A stretch of DNA of 64,000 nt from an uncultured Lachnospiraceae bacterium (GTDB lineage Bacteria; Bacillota; Clostridia; Lachnospirales; Lachnospiraceae): positions 74,843-138,842 of the forward strand of contig CAJUFL010000002.1 in NCBI GenBank assembly GCA_910585605.1, written 5' to 3'. Below, in pieces: positions 25,352 to 32,449 of the stretch (positions within the stretch are counted from its first letter, which is position 1; each line of letters opens with the position of its first letter). The notes under the pieces were generated by a model. That model saw only the letters and a program-made list of their open reading frames with translations. It did no database searches and had not been told where the DNA came from. The translations under genes and the position numbers were made by a program.

Positions 25352-26155
25352 TCAGTTCATATATTCTGCATATTTCTCCTTCTTTGCAGCATTCTTTTCC
25401 AATCCGTTCAAAAAACCTGCAAAATCATCCTCATCTACCTTATCTTCCAGGAAATCTCTCCAAAAGTTTTCATGTGCTGCAAAATGATAATCGGCATCCG
25501 CTTTTATCCGGCTGAGAAAATTCATTACTCTGTCATATTGGGCAGCGTTTTCATAAGAAACACTCCAGAAATATCCTTCCGTCTGCCCTGCCTTGCGGCA
25601 AAAAATTCCATCCTCTGTATACCATGTAATATACATTTCATCAGAATCTTTTTCGCCTGAAGCCGGATATGTACAAGTAGTAGACTCCGTCACAAGAGAA
25701 TCCATAACAGATTCATTATCTGTATTTCCTACATCGCCCTTTGATGGTTCTGATGTAATGATTCCTGCTGCCTTGGCAAGATTCGTACTATCCTTGGAAG
25801 TCACACTGGCAGCTGCTTCTACTGAAACCTTAGTAGTAGTCTCCTTCTGCTGTTTTGCCTGTTCTTCCCTCATCTGTTCCCTGATTTCTTCCTGGACAGC
25901 ATCAAACTGTTCCAAAATCCTATTCCATTCCTTTATCGTAAAGGACTGGCTTCCAATCTGGAAACTTGTTTCCGTATCATTATTTTTTACTTTTTCATAA
26001 ATCTCCTCCATTCTGTCCGAAATGATCTGAAGCATTTCTTCTTTGGTATACTCTCCCTCTTTGTTATTGTCGGCAGCCTCCTTTCCTGCCTTTGGGATTC
26101 CATAAAAGGCATCCTTCCAAGAACCGATATCTGCTCCAATTCCTGCAATTCCCAT
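25352..26155 (-). CDS. Uncharacterised accessory protein, first gene of LytTR-box operon
   Basis: A 267-residue soluble protein of unknown function. The N-terminus is MGIAGIGADIGSWKDAF; residues 50-110 are helical and Glu/Gln-rich; 115-160 are Ser/Thr-rich and probably disordered; the C-terminus is helical with many aromatic residues. No signal peptide or membrane segment. It heads the operon 26155-23891. Its promoter has the best TAAA-N15-CCGATATA match and two LytTR-type boxes. Confidence 0.62.
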   Translation of the reverse strand: MGIAGIGADIGSWKDAFYGIPKAGKEAADNNKEGEYTKEEMLQIISDRMEEIYEKVKNNDTETSFQIGSQSFTIKEWNRILEQFDAVQEEIREQMREEQAKQQKETTTKVSVEAAASVTSKDSTNLAKAAGIITSEPSKGDVGNTDNESVMDSLVTESTTCTYPASGEKDSDEMYITWYTEDGIFCRKAGQTEGYFWSVSYENAAQYDRVMNFLSRIKADADYHFAAHENFWRDFLEDKVDEDDFAGFLNGLEKNAAKKEKYAEYMN

Positions 26156-26224
26156 ATTCTTCTCCTTTCACATTTTTTTGATTTTAAAGCAAAAACGTCT
26201 CCTCATCCATTTCGCTTCATATAC

Positions 26225-26297
26225 TATATCGGAAGAATACATAATGCTTTATTATAGAAATAACATGAAATGACCATAGATTACACGAAATGACTAT
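26225..26297 (-). promoter_or_regulatory. Sigma-D-like promoter with two LytTR boxes
   Basis: Minus strand: TAAA (26248-26251), 15 bp, CCGATATA (26225-26232), an excellent sigma-D/FliA match. Upstream are two direct repeats (plus-strand reading) ATGAAATGACCAT (26265-26277) and CACGAAATGACTAT (26284-26297), period 20 bp, starting 36 bp from the CCG. Confidence 0.65.
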
Positions 26298-26313
26298 TCC
26301 TTGAAAATCAGAC

Positions 26314-26349
26314 AAAAAAAAAAGCTGTTCCTATCTCCTGTCAACAGCT
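26314..26349 (-). terminator. Terminator of the orphan LytTR regulator gene
   Basis: AAGCTGTT / AACAGCTT stem followed on the minus strand by a run of ten T. It lies between the LytTR boxes of the downstream operon and the regulator stop at 26398. Confidence 0.8.
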
Positions 26350-26397
26350 TCTGCAATTACAAATTATTCTATTTTCTATGTGTATACTGATAACTCT

Positions 26398-27105
26398 TTA
26401 TTTTTTCTCTTTATACTGTGAAAACGTCTGCTTTACATACTGATAACGGGACTTAGGCACTGATAATTCTTCTCCTGTCGTCAGTCTCATGACATAACTG
26501 CTGATTTTATCTACATAACGCATATTTACAAGAAAACTTTGATGAATCCTTACAAAATCCAAACCCACCAGTTCCTCTTCAATCTCTCCAAGTTTCTTAT
26601 ATATGCTGTATGTACTATCCTTTGTATAAAACAGATTTTTATGCTTATTTGTTTCAATATAGATGATATCATCCGCTTTCAGCGTTGTTTCTCCCTCAAC
26701 AAACTGAAACCGGACAGTTTGTTTTTCTCTTCTGATTTCTTTCAAAACACCCTCCATGCATTCATCAAGTGTATTATCCAGATCATCTTTCAGTAAAAAT
26801 CTTGTAGCTTTCACCTTGTATTCATCCAAAGTATCATTCATATACGATGTAACCAATATGATATGAATAGATGGTCTCATTTCTTTGATCAGCATTGCCG
26901 ATTTCAGTCCGTCCATTTTTTCCATATTGATATTCAGAAATATAATCTGGTATCTTGATATTCTCTCCTTATCTTTACAAAGTTCCAATCCTGAATTATA
27001 TTCTTCTATCTGAAATATCTGCCTCCTTGCATTTTGATAGTTCTCAAGCAGTTTGCACAGTTTTTTTCTGTCCTCTGCTTTTTCATCACAAATTGCAATT
27101 ACCAT
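26398..27105 (-). CDS. LytTR response regulator with Asn at the phosphoacceptor position
   Basis: A 235-residue AgrA/LytR-type regulator. The receiver domain (about 1-120) has ICDEKAED at 5-12, LVTSYM and the conserved Lys of LLKDDL, but the phosphoacceptor motif reads FLNIN, with Asn58 in place of Asp. The LytTR domain is complete: IIYIETNKHKNLFYT, DFVRIHQSFLVNMRYVDKI and ELSVPKSRYQYVKQTF. It therefore probably binds DNA without phosphorylation. No kinase gene is adjacent. Its own promoter carries two LytTR boxes, suggesting autoregulation and control of the 26155 operon. Confidence 0.85.
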   Translation of the reverse strand: MVIAICDEKAEDRKKLCKLLENYQNARRQIFQIEEYNSGLELCKDKERISRYQIIFLNINMEKMDGLKSAMLIKEMRPSIHIILVTSYMNDTLDEYKVKATRFLLKDDLDNTLDECMEGVLKEIRREKQTVRFQFVEGETTLKADDIIYIETNKHKNLFYTKDSTYSIYKKLGEIEEELVGLDFVRIHQSFLVNMRYVDKISSYVMRLTTGEELSVPKSRYQYVKQTFSQYKEKK

Positions 27106-27185
27106 GTTGTCCCCTCTTATATCTTTATATCAACCTTTCAAAATGATATATTTTATCCATTACTAATTCATCTATACGTTATTGT

Positions 27186-27257
27186 TATCGGTATTCTTAA
27201 CACGAATTATCAACCACAAAAGCATGAAATGACCATTCAACCGCACGAAATGACTAT
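27186..27257 (-). promoter_or_regulatory. CCGATAA promoter element with two LytTR boxes
   Basis: Minus-strand CCGATAA (27185-27191) without a good -35. Boxes (plus-strand reading) CATGAAATGACCAT (27223-27236) and CACGAAATGACTAT (27244-27257), period 21 bp, start 36 bp from the CCG. The layout is nearly the same as at 26.2 kb. Confidence 0.6.
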
Positions 27258-27262
27258 ACTTT

Positions 27263-28519
27263 TTATAAATATTTAAATAGCCGGTTTCTCCAATCTGAAT
27301 TATCATCTATATAAGGAATTACTAAATCCCCTTCCTGTTCTTCATATTCCACAAATACTCCATTTCCTCCGCCACCAAATCCCGGAATCTTCGAATAACC
27401 TCCAAAAAACAGGAAGAATATTTCCTCTTCTATATTCCGTTCAGAAAAAATATGGTCTATCTTTTCCCTGTTTATATAAATTTCCTTTTTTCCAATCTGT
27501 ATAGCATCCCGAAGCATTTCAGAATTATCCACCAGTACTCTTGTTCCGTTCCGGTTATATATCTGTAAATAATTTTGTTCTGTATAACGTGGATAGGAAA
27601 TATGAATGACAGCTAACAATGTCAACAACAGCACAAATACACATGCAGAAGTAAGCATGCAAATCTTACGAGAACTATAAGGCTTATATGCAGCCACATG
27701 CTGCATCCTATGTTTGATATTCATGTATTGCTTCTCTCCGGCAAACGCAGCTGACGGTTCTAAAGCTACAGCCTTATCCTTTAACATACGAATACTTTTT
27801 ATTAGCAAGCATCCATAGGAATATGCACTCTGCTGTCCTTTTTGTATCGTTACCTTATCACAGATATCCTCTATATCTGCCCTAAACCACTTAGTGCAGA
27901 TATGCAAAAACGGATCTGCCCATAACAGAACCCTTAAAATATCCCATAGCCAAAAGCACCACAAATGTCCTAACCTGATATGTACCCTTTCATGCAGTAA
28001 AATGGTCCGAAGCTCCTCATCAGACATATTTTCTAATATAATTCTAGGTACTACAATGACCGGACGAATCAAACCCATTGTAAAGGGTGAAACCGCATAA
28101 TCACTTACCGCAATCTTAATCCCCTGAAGTTCCACTTCATCAAAGCTTTTTACGACCTGCCTCAGTCTCTTCCTTTTATAATAAATCCATGCTCCCATTA
28201 CCATCATGCCTATTACATAAACATATGGAATCATACGATTTATACCGCAAATATTCTGCCAATAAAACAGTAGTCTTACTCCAATTCTTGTCTCATAGAT
28301 CCATCTCATTTTTCCCATAAACGGTGCCAGTAATAAAATACTCCAAAGTATTCCTCTTAAAAATACTATATTCCTTCTAATCAATACTTTCCTTAAAAGA
28401 AAAATCACCGCAAGCATTACAACAGAAATCTGTACTGCCCTGCCAAGCTGGATCACATAATACATAATTGCAGCATCCAGAAATCCGATTCCTGATACCA
28501 GACATGTCCCTAATGTCAT
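27263..28519 (-). CDS. BlaR1/MecR1-like M56 peptidase, without penicillin-sensor domain
   Basis: A 418-residue membrane protein: four hydrophobic helices (about 10-110 and near 300) and a cytoplasmic M56 metallopeptidase with HERVH (about 181-185), plus the downstream DIEDICDK segment carrying the conserved Glu/Asp. The extracytoplasmic part after the last helix is only about 110 residues, too short for the beta-lactam-binding domain of true BlaR1. It probably senses another signal and cleaves the BlaI-type repressor encoded just upstream (4-bp overlap). Confidence 0.85.
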   Translation of the reverse strand: MTLGTCLVSGIGFLDAAIMYYVIQLGRAVQISVVMLAVIFLLRKVLIRRNIVFLRGILWSILLLAPFMGKMRWIYETRIGVRLLFYWQNICGINRMIPYVYVIGMMVMGAWIYYKRKRLRQVVKSFDEVELQGIKIAVSDYAVSPFTMGLIRPVIVVPRIILENMSDEELRTILLHERVHIRLGHLWCFWLWDILRVLLWADPFLHICTKWFRADIEDICDKVTIQKGQQSAYSYGCLLIKSIRMLKDKAVALEPSAAFAGEKQYMNIKHRMQHVAAYKPYSSRKICMLTSACVFVLLLTLLAVIHISYPRYTEQNYLQIYNRNGTRVLVDNSEMLRDAIQIGKKEIYINREKIDHIFSERNIEEEIFFLFFGGYSKIPGFGGGGNGVFVEYEEQEGDLVIPYIDDNSDWRNRLFKYL

Positions 28520-28917
28520 TTATCCTCACTTCCTTTACTTTTTTCAAGAAGCGCCTCCAATTCATCAATCTGCTCCTTAGTCAGATCACAATTCTGGATT
28601 AGTGCAGCTAATGCATTCGTCTTATTACCTGAAAAATAACTTTCAGTAAATCTCCTGCTTTTCTCCTGCAAACACTCGTTTTTTAACTTGACTGCAAAAT
28701 AATGATACACTCTCGCATCCTTCTTATCAATTGTATAATCTATGATTCCTTTCTGATATAAACGGTTAATCAAAACCCGGACTGTCTTGGGTGACATTTT
28801 TTTCACATCCTGAAGTCTCTTTATAATTTCCATTGAAGTCAATGGTACTGTACTTTCCCAAAGTATCTCCATAACCAGCCATTCAGTCTCACTAGGTGTG
28901 CTATCTATTTGAGGCAT
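28516..28917 (-). CDS. BlaI/MecI/CopY-family repressor
   Basis: Start placed at the ATG ending at 28917 (MPQIDSTPSE), after AAAGGACAGG; a start 21 bp earlier is possible. 133 residues: a winged-helix DNA-binding part (ETEWLVMEILW, then KTVRVLINRLYQKGIIDY) and a C-terminal dimerisation helix. It overlaps the BlaR1-like gene by 4 bp, the standard arrangement in which the peptidase inactivates the repressor. An AACAAATGTA box at 29037-29046 lies within its promoter. Confidence 0.88.
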   Translation of the reverse strand: MPQIDSTPSETEWLVMEILWESTVPLTSMEIIKRLQDVKKMSPKTVRVLINRLYQKGIIDYTIDKKDARVYHYFAVKLKNECLQEKSRRFTESYFSGNKTNALAALIQNCDLTKEQIDELEALLEKSKGSEDK

Positions 28918-29028
28918 CTTTTTTACCTGTCCTTTCATCTTTAAGTTCTCTTACAAAATACTGCCATGTATTTTCAATTCCTTTACCGGCATTCATACTT
29001 CCACCGATTGCTATTCCCTATAATTGTA

Positions 29029-29055
29029 TATCGGATAACAAATGTAAATCTTTTA
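29029..29055 (-). promoter_or_regulatory. TAAA-N17-CCGATA promoter of blaI/blaR1 with operator-like box
   Basis: Minus strand: TAAA (29052-29055), 17 bp, CCGATA (29029-29034). Inside the spacer is AACAAATGTA (29037-29046), one base off the BlaI/CopY consensus TACAnnTGTA, fitting autorepression. The 20-base core differs in one base from the element in front of the 9484-10815 gene. Confidence 0.5.
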
Positions 29056-29101
29056 CCTTCTCACAGAAAATTTTACTGATTTTATCTGTAAATACTCCAT
29101 A

Positions 29102-29830
29102 TTATGATTTCCTCTGGTCGTAATTTTCGCGCATTTTCAATAAAATTTTCTTTTCCATACGGCTTACCTGTACCTGAGAAATACCAACCTCTTTTGCAAT
29201 TTCTGTCTGTGTCTTATTTTCAAAATACCTCAGTCTGATAATTTTTCCTTCTATCTCATCCAACTGTGCCATCAGTCCCTCAACTACTATCTGGTTTAAA
29301 AGGCTCTCGTTTTCATCTTTTTCACAGGCGATTTTATCCACCAGATAAATTGCATTTCCATCATTCTGATAAATTGTCTTATGAATGGACTCCACCTCTA
29401 CATTCGCTTCTAAAGAAGCTACGATTTCCTCCTCATCAATCTCCAGCATCCTGGAAAGTTCTTCCAGTTTGGGCTCCATTCCGGTTTTATTCATGATTTC
29501 TTCTCTTGCTTTTCTAACTTTATATGCAGTTTCTTTTAATGTTCTGCTGACTTTAATCATTCCGTCATCCCGCAGAAATCTCTTTATCTCTCCGCTAATC
29601 ATGGGAACTGCATAAGTAGAAAATTTTACATCATAAGACAAATCAAATTTTTCAACACATTTCATCAGACCAATACATCCTATCTGATATAAGTCCTCCA
29701 ACTCATAACCTCTTCCCATAAATCTTCTGGCTACAGCCCACACTAAACCTAAATTCTCTGTAACAATCTGTTCTTTTGCGTCCCGGTTTCCCTCTTTTGC
29801 AAGCTTTAATAATTCTAAAGTCTTGTCCAT
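29102..29830 (-). CDS. sigF: RNA polymerase sporulation sigma factor SigF
   Basis: The first forespore-specific sigma factor, 242 residues. Region 2: ENLGLVWAVARRFMGRGYE and EDLYQIGCIGLMKCVEKFD (about 24-63). Region 3: KVSRTLKETAYKVRKAREE. Region 4: GKIIRLRYFENKTQTEIAKE and ISQVQVSRMEKKIL near the end. It lies 11 bp after spoIIAB, in the canonical spoIIA operon whose first two products hold it inactive until the septum forms. Confidence 0.95.
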   Translation of the reverse strand: MDKTLELLKLAKEGNRDAKEQIVTENLGLVWAVARRFMGRGYELEDLYQIGCIGLMKCVEKFDLSYDVKFSTYAVPMISGEIKRFLRDDGMIKVSRTLKETAYKVRKAREEIMNKTGMEPKLEELSRMLEIDEEEIVASLEANVEVESIHKTIYQNDGNAIYLVDKIACEKDENESLLNQIVVEGLMAQLDEIEGKIIRLRYFENKTQTEIAKEVGISQVQVSRMEKKILLKMRENYDQRKS

Positions 29831-29841
29831 GACGCCTCCTG

Positions 29842-30378
29842 CTATTTTACTCCACTTGACGAGTTTCCTTCCTGTTTTCCGATTACACTTTCTTTTACAT
29901 TCACTTCTCTTTTTTCCGGTTTCTCTTCCTGTATATCTTCTTTATCCTGTCTGATTACTTTGCGCATGGTAATAGTTGTTCCTTTTCCTACTGTGGATTC
30001 CACAAAAAGTTCATCCATAAATGCTTCCATAAATGCAAAACCCATACCGGAACGCTCCAGCTCCGGCTTTGAAGTATACATAGGTTCCATCGCTTTATCG
30101 ATATTATCAATTCCAACTCCATAATCAGTTACTATAATTGTTACTGTATCTTCAACAATATGGGTTTCAATCCGGATTTTTCCATCCATATTTTCATACC
30201 CGTGTATAATAGAATTTGTCACCGCCTCTGACACAGCAGTTTTAATATCTGCAATTTCTTCCAAAGTAGGATTTAACCGGGTTACAAATGCTGCCACTAC
30301 AACTCTGGCAAAGCTTTCATTTTTTGATATACTGTCAAACTCCACCACCATCTGATTATTAAAATGTTCCATACTCAA
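29842..30378 (-). CDS. spoIIAB: Anti-sigma F factor SpoIIAB
   Basis: A 178-residue GHKL-type serine kinase that binds sigma-F and phosphorylates SpoIIAA. N box EAVTNSIIHGYEN (about 49-61), G1 box VTDYGVGIDN and G2 box ERSGMGFAFMEAFMDE (about 109-124). It has a charged C-terminal extension of about 30 residues (from about 145) longer than the Bacillus protein. Start MSMEHFNNQMVVEF; the second ATG is also possible. Confidence 0.94.
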   Translation of the reverse strand: MSMEHFNNQMVVEFDSISKNESFARVVVAAFVTRLNPTLEEIADIKTAVSEAVTNSIIHGYENMDGKIRIETHIVEDTVTIIVTDYGVGIDNIDKAMEPMYTSKPELERSGMGFAFMEAFMDELFVESTVGKGTTITMRKVIRQDKEDIQEEKPEKREVNVKESVIGKQEGNSSSGVK

Positions 30379-30442
30379 TCCTCTTTCCTTTTTAATATTA
30401 TTATTTCTCTAATTTTATTTTTATCCAAAAAATTATCTATAG

Positions 30443-30808
30443 TTAATTTTCTTTTTTGTATTTATTTTTAATATCCGAAAGTGCTTCCTTAATATCTTTT
30501 TTCATTTTTGCTACTCGGTAAAGACCGGAGATTTCCAATATACGTGAAATTTTATCATTCACTCCCACAATATAAACATCTCCTTTTAAATATCTTACCT
30601 CCCTATATCTGCCCATTACCAGACCAATTCCCGAGCTGTCCATAAACCCTGTATTCTGATAGTCAAATATAACATCCCTTATCTTCTTACAAACAAAGTA
30701 TTCATCAGTATTTTCCCTGATTTCACCTGCCGTATGATGATCCAGTTCTTCCGGCAGATAAATAATTAATGTTTCTCCTGCTAATTCAAACAATTTTTTT
30801 TGTTCCAT
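30443..30808 (-). CDS. spoIIAA: Anti-sigma F factor antagonist SpoIIAA
   Basis: A 121-residue STAS-domain protein. The phosphorylatable serine is in the motif FMDSSGIGLVMGRY (about 55-68). Unphosphorylated SpoIIAA displaces sigma-F from SpoIIAB. First gene of the spoIIA operon, 64 bp before spoIIAB. A sigma-H-like promoter lies about 75 bp upstream. Confidence 0.94.
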   Translation of the reverse strand: MEQKKLFELAGETLIIYLPEELDHHTAGEIRENTDEYFVCKKIRDVIFDYQNTGFMDSSGIGLVMGRYREVRYLKGDVYIVGVNDKISRILEISGLYRVAKMKKDIKEALSDIKNKYKKEN

Positions 30809-30842
30809 AATCGTCCCTTCACTTTCTATATTTCATTACATT

Positions 30843-30882
30843 TAAAAAACAACAGATTCACTTTTGTAAACCTGTTGTTTTT
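30843..30882 (-). terminator. Terminator of the TPR-protein gene, overlapping the spoIIA start site
   Basis: Minus strand AACAACAGGTTTAC / GTGAATCTGTTGTT with a 4-base loop (two non-Watson-Crick pairs), followed by six T. The predicted spoIIA transcript would start within its first arm, so it would stop only read-through from the TPR gene. Confidence 0.7.
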
Positions 30883-30909
30883 CTTTCGTACTTATTTATT
30901 TTTTCCTAT
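30883..30909 (-). promoter_or_regulatory. Sigma-H-like promoter of the spoIIA operon
   Basis: Minus strand ATAGGAAAA (30901-30909; sigma-H -35 consensus RnAGGAWWW) and, 13 bp on, a GAAAG -10 (30883-30887; consensus GAATW). Sigma-H control of spoIIA is established in Bacillus and clostridia. Confidence 0.45.
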
Positions 30910-30970
30910 GCATTTAAATTATTGTAATATTTTCTCCACCACAATAATTTTAACTGAAGTTAAAATTTAT

Positions 30971-32293
30971 CTACTCCGTAAGATAGTCTGATATTTCATC
31001 AATATGACTACTTTCGGGATAGTTATCTTTAAGACTTTTAAATGCTGTCTTAGCTTTTTCCTCATCCTGATTTCCAAGATAAGCCCTACCCAAATAATAA
31101 TATGCCTCTTCCCCCTCTTGAATCTGAAGAGCTACATTGCACATACTGATTGCCTTGGGGAAATCATTCTCATTAATTGCTTTTGCAGCTTCTTCACACA
31201 AGGTACCATATGTCGTATTAGGAATATTATCTTTGATAACCTGAAAAGAATCCTTTTGATCTATTTCCTTTTCCTTATCTTCTGCCTCAGCCTCTTTCTT
31301 AGCCTCTAACTCTTTTTCCAAATTACTGATTTTGCTTTTCATATCGGATATCATCACATTCTTTTTGGAAATATCCTCACTGTGGGATAATTGCAGATTC
31401 CGATTCTCCTGATTCGCAGAATTGAGCTTTGTTGGAAGAATCAATACCCAGAATGCCACTATACCCAGAATCAGTCCAACTGCCACATATATCAGATTAA
31501 ACTTATTGTGATTAACCTCTTTGTAAGAACCGACCGATAAATCCGGATTATCGATATTTTCCAGACTTTTTTCTACGAAAGTCTCTAAATCTGACTTATA
31601 CTGATCCTCATCGGAGTATGCCGAATCTACATCAATGCGTACACTCTTTTCCTTCATTCCAATGATATCTCTTGGTGCGACCCCCATCTCTGCAAGATAT
31701 TTTACTGCTAAAGTATTATTTTTATCGATTCGCAGCACTCTCTTTAATGCTTTTTTAGCCTTGTCTGTATTGCCATTTTCCATATAAAGCAATGCTAAGA
31801 GCAGATATCCTTTTACAAAATGAGGATAGCTGGATAAAATCCTTCTTAACTGAATAAACGCCAAATCTTTTGTTCCCTGTTTGGCATGCATCAACGCCTG
31901 ATTAAACTGCTTTGCAAGCTGATTTGCCTCTTCCAGTTTCACAGGATCAGCTTGTACCTCTTTAATATATTGTTCAGCAATATTGCCATCCGGCAGATAA
32001 TTACTACTTACAACCCACTGCGTTAATCCTAAAATAATCTCACCCATCTCATAATGGATAAGTCCCAATAAGTTACGTGCGTTAATATTCTGTTTGTTAT
32101 ATTTTAACGCCAAATTCAATGCATCAATTGCACCGGTAAGATCCCTGACACTCGCTCTGTCTAATCCCAAATTATAATAATAGTTTGATGTATTATAAGC
32201 TTTTGCTAACAGCGTATAGTTCATTCCACAGTCACTGCAGTGTCCGTTCTCTAATATAGGTGCTCCACAATTCAAACACTCCATATTATTCAC
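30971..32293 (-). CDS. Membrane TPR protein with N-terminal zinc ribbon
   Basis: A 440-residue protein of unknown specific function. Zinc ribbon CLNCGAP...CSDCG (residues 5-19), TPR repeats (about 30-210), a single membrane helix (about 269-290), a coiled coil (about 300-350) and further TPRs (about 370-435). The topology suggests a scaffold with repeats on both sides of the membrane. It follows a small conserved-looking gene by 3 bp and folC beyond that, so a folC-small ORF-TPR operon is likely. Confidence 0.75.
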   Translation of the reverse strand: MNNMECLNCGAPILENGHCSDCGMNYTLLAKAYNTSNYYYNLGLDRASVRDLTGAIDALNLALKYNKQNINARNLLGLIHYEMGEIILGLTQWVVSSNYLPDGNIAEQYIKEVQADPVKLEEANQLAKQFNQALMHAKQGTKDLAFIQLRRILSSYPHFVKGYLLLALLYMENGNTDKAKKALKRVLRIDKNNTLAVKYLAEMGVAPRDIIGMKEKSVRIDVDSAYSDEDQYKSDLETFVEKSLENIDNPDLSVGSYKEVNHNKFNLIYVAVGLILGIVAFWVLILPTKLNSANQENRNLQLSHSEDISKKNVMISDMKSKISNLEKELEAKKEAEAEDKEKEIDQKDSFQVIKDNIPNTTYGTLCEEAAKAINENDFPKAISMCNVALQIQEGEEAYYYLGRAYLGNQDEEKAKTAFKSLKDNYPESSHIDEISDYLTE

Positions 32294-32296
32294 CGC

Positions 32297-32446
32297 CTAT
32301 TTCACCTGTCTGCTATTCAACTGTAACAACATTTCTTCTAATACATCAGTAATATCTTTCACATCGTTCTCATATATCGCATCCTCTGCCTGAGATACCT
32401 CAAGACAAGGCTTAAACTTTCTAACCTCTTCTTCAAAATTAATCAT
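32297..32446 (-). CDS. Small 49-residue protein between folC and the TPR gene
   Basis: Starts MINFEEEVRKF and ends LLQLNSRQVK. The start lies 3 bp after the folC stop, behind an AGGAGTATAGATT ribosome site, and the stop is 3 bp before the TPR gene start. The acidic, helical composition and tight operon spacing on both sides support a real gene. Function unknown; it may partner the TPR protein. Confidence 0.65.
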   Translation of the reverse strand: MINFEEEVRKFKPCLEVSQAEDAIYENDVKDITDVLEEMLLQLNSRQVK

Positions 32447-32449
32447 AAT

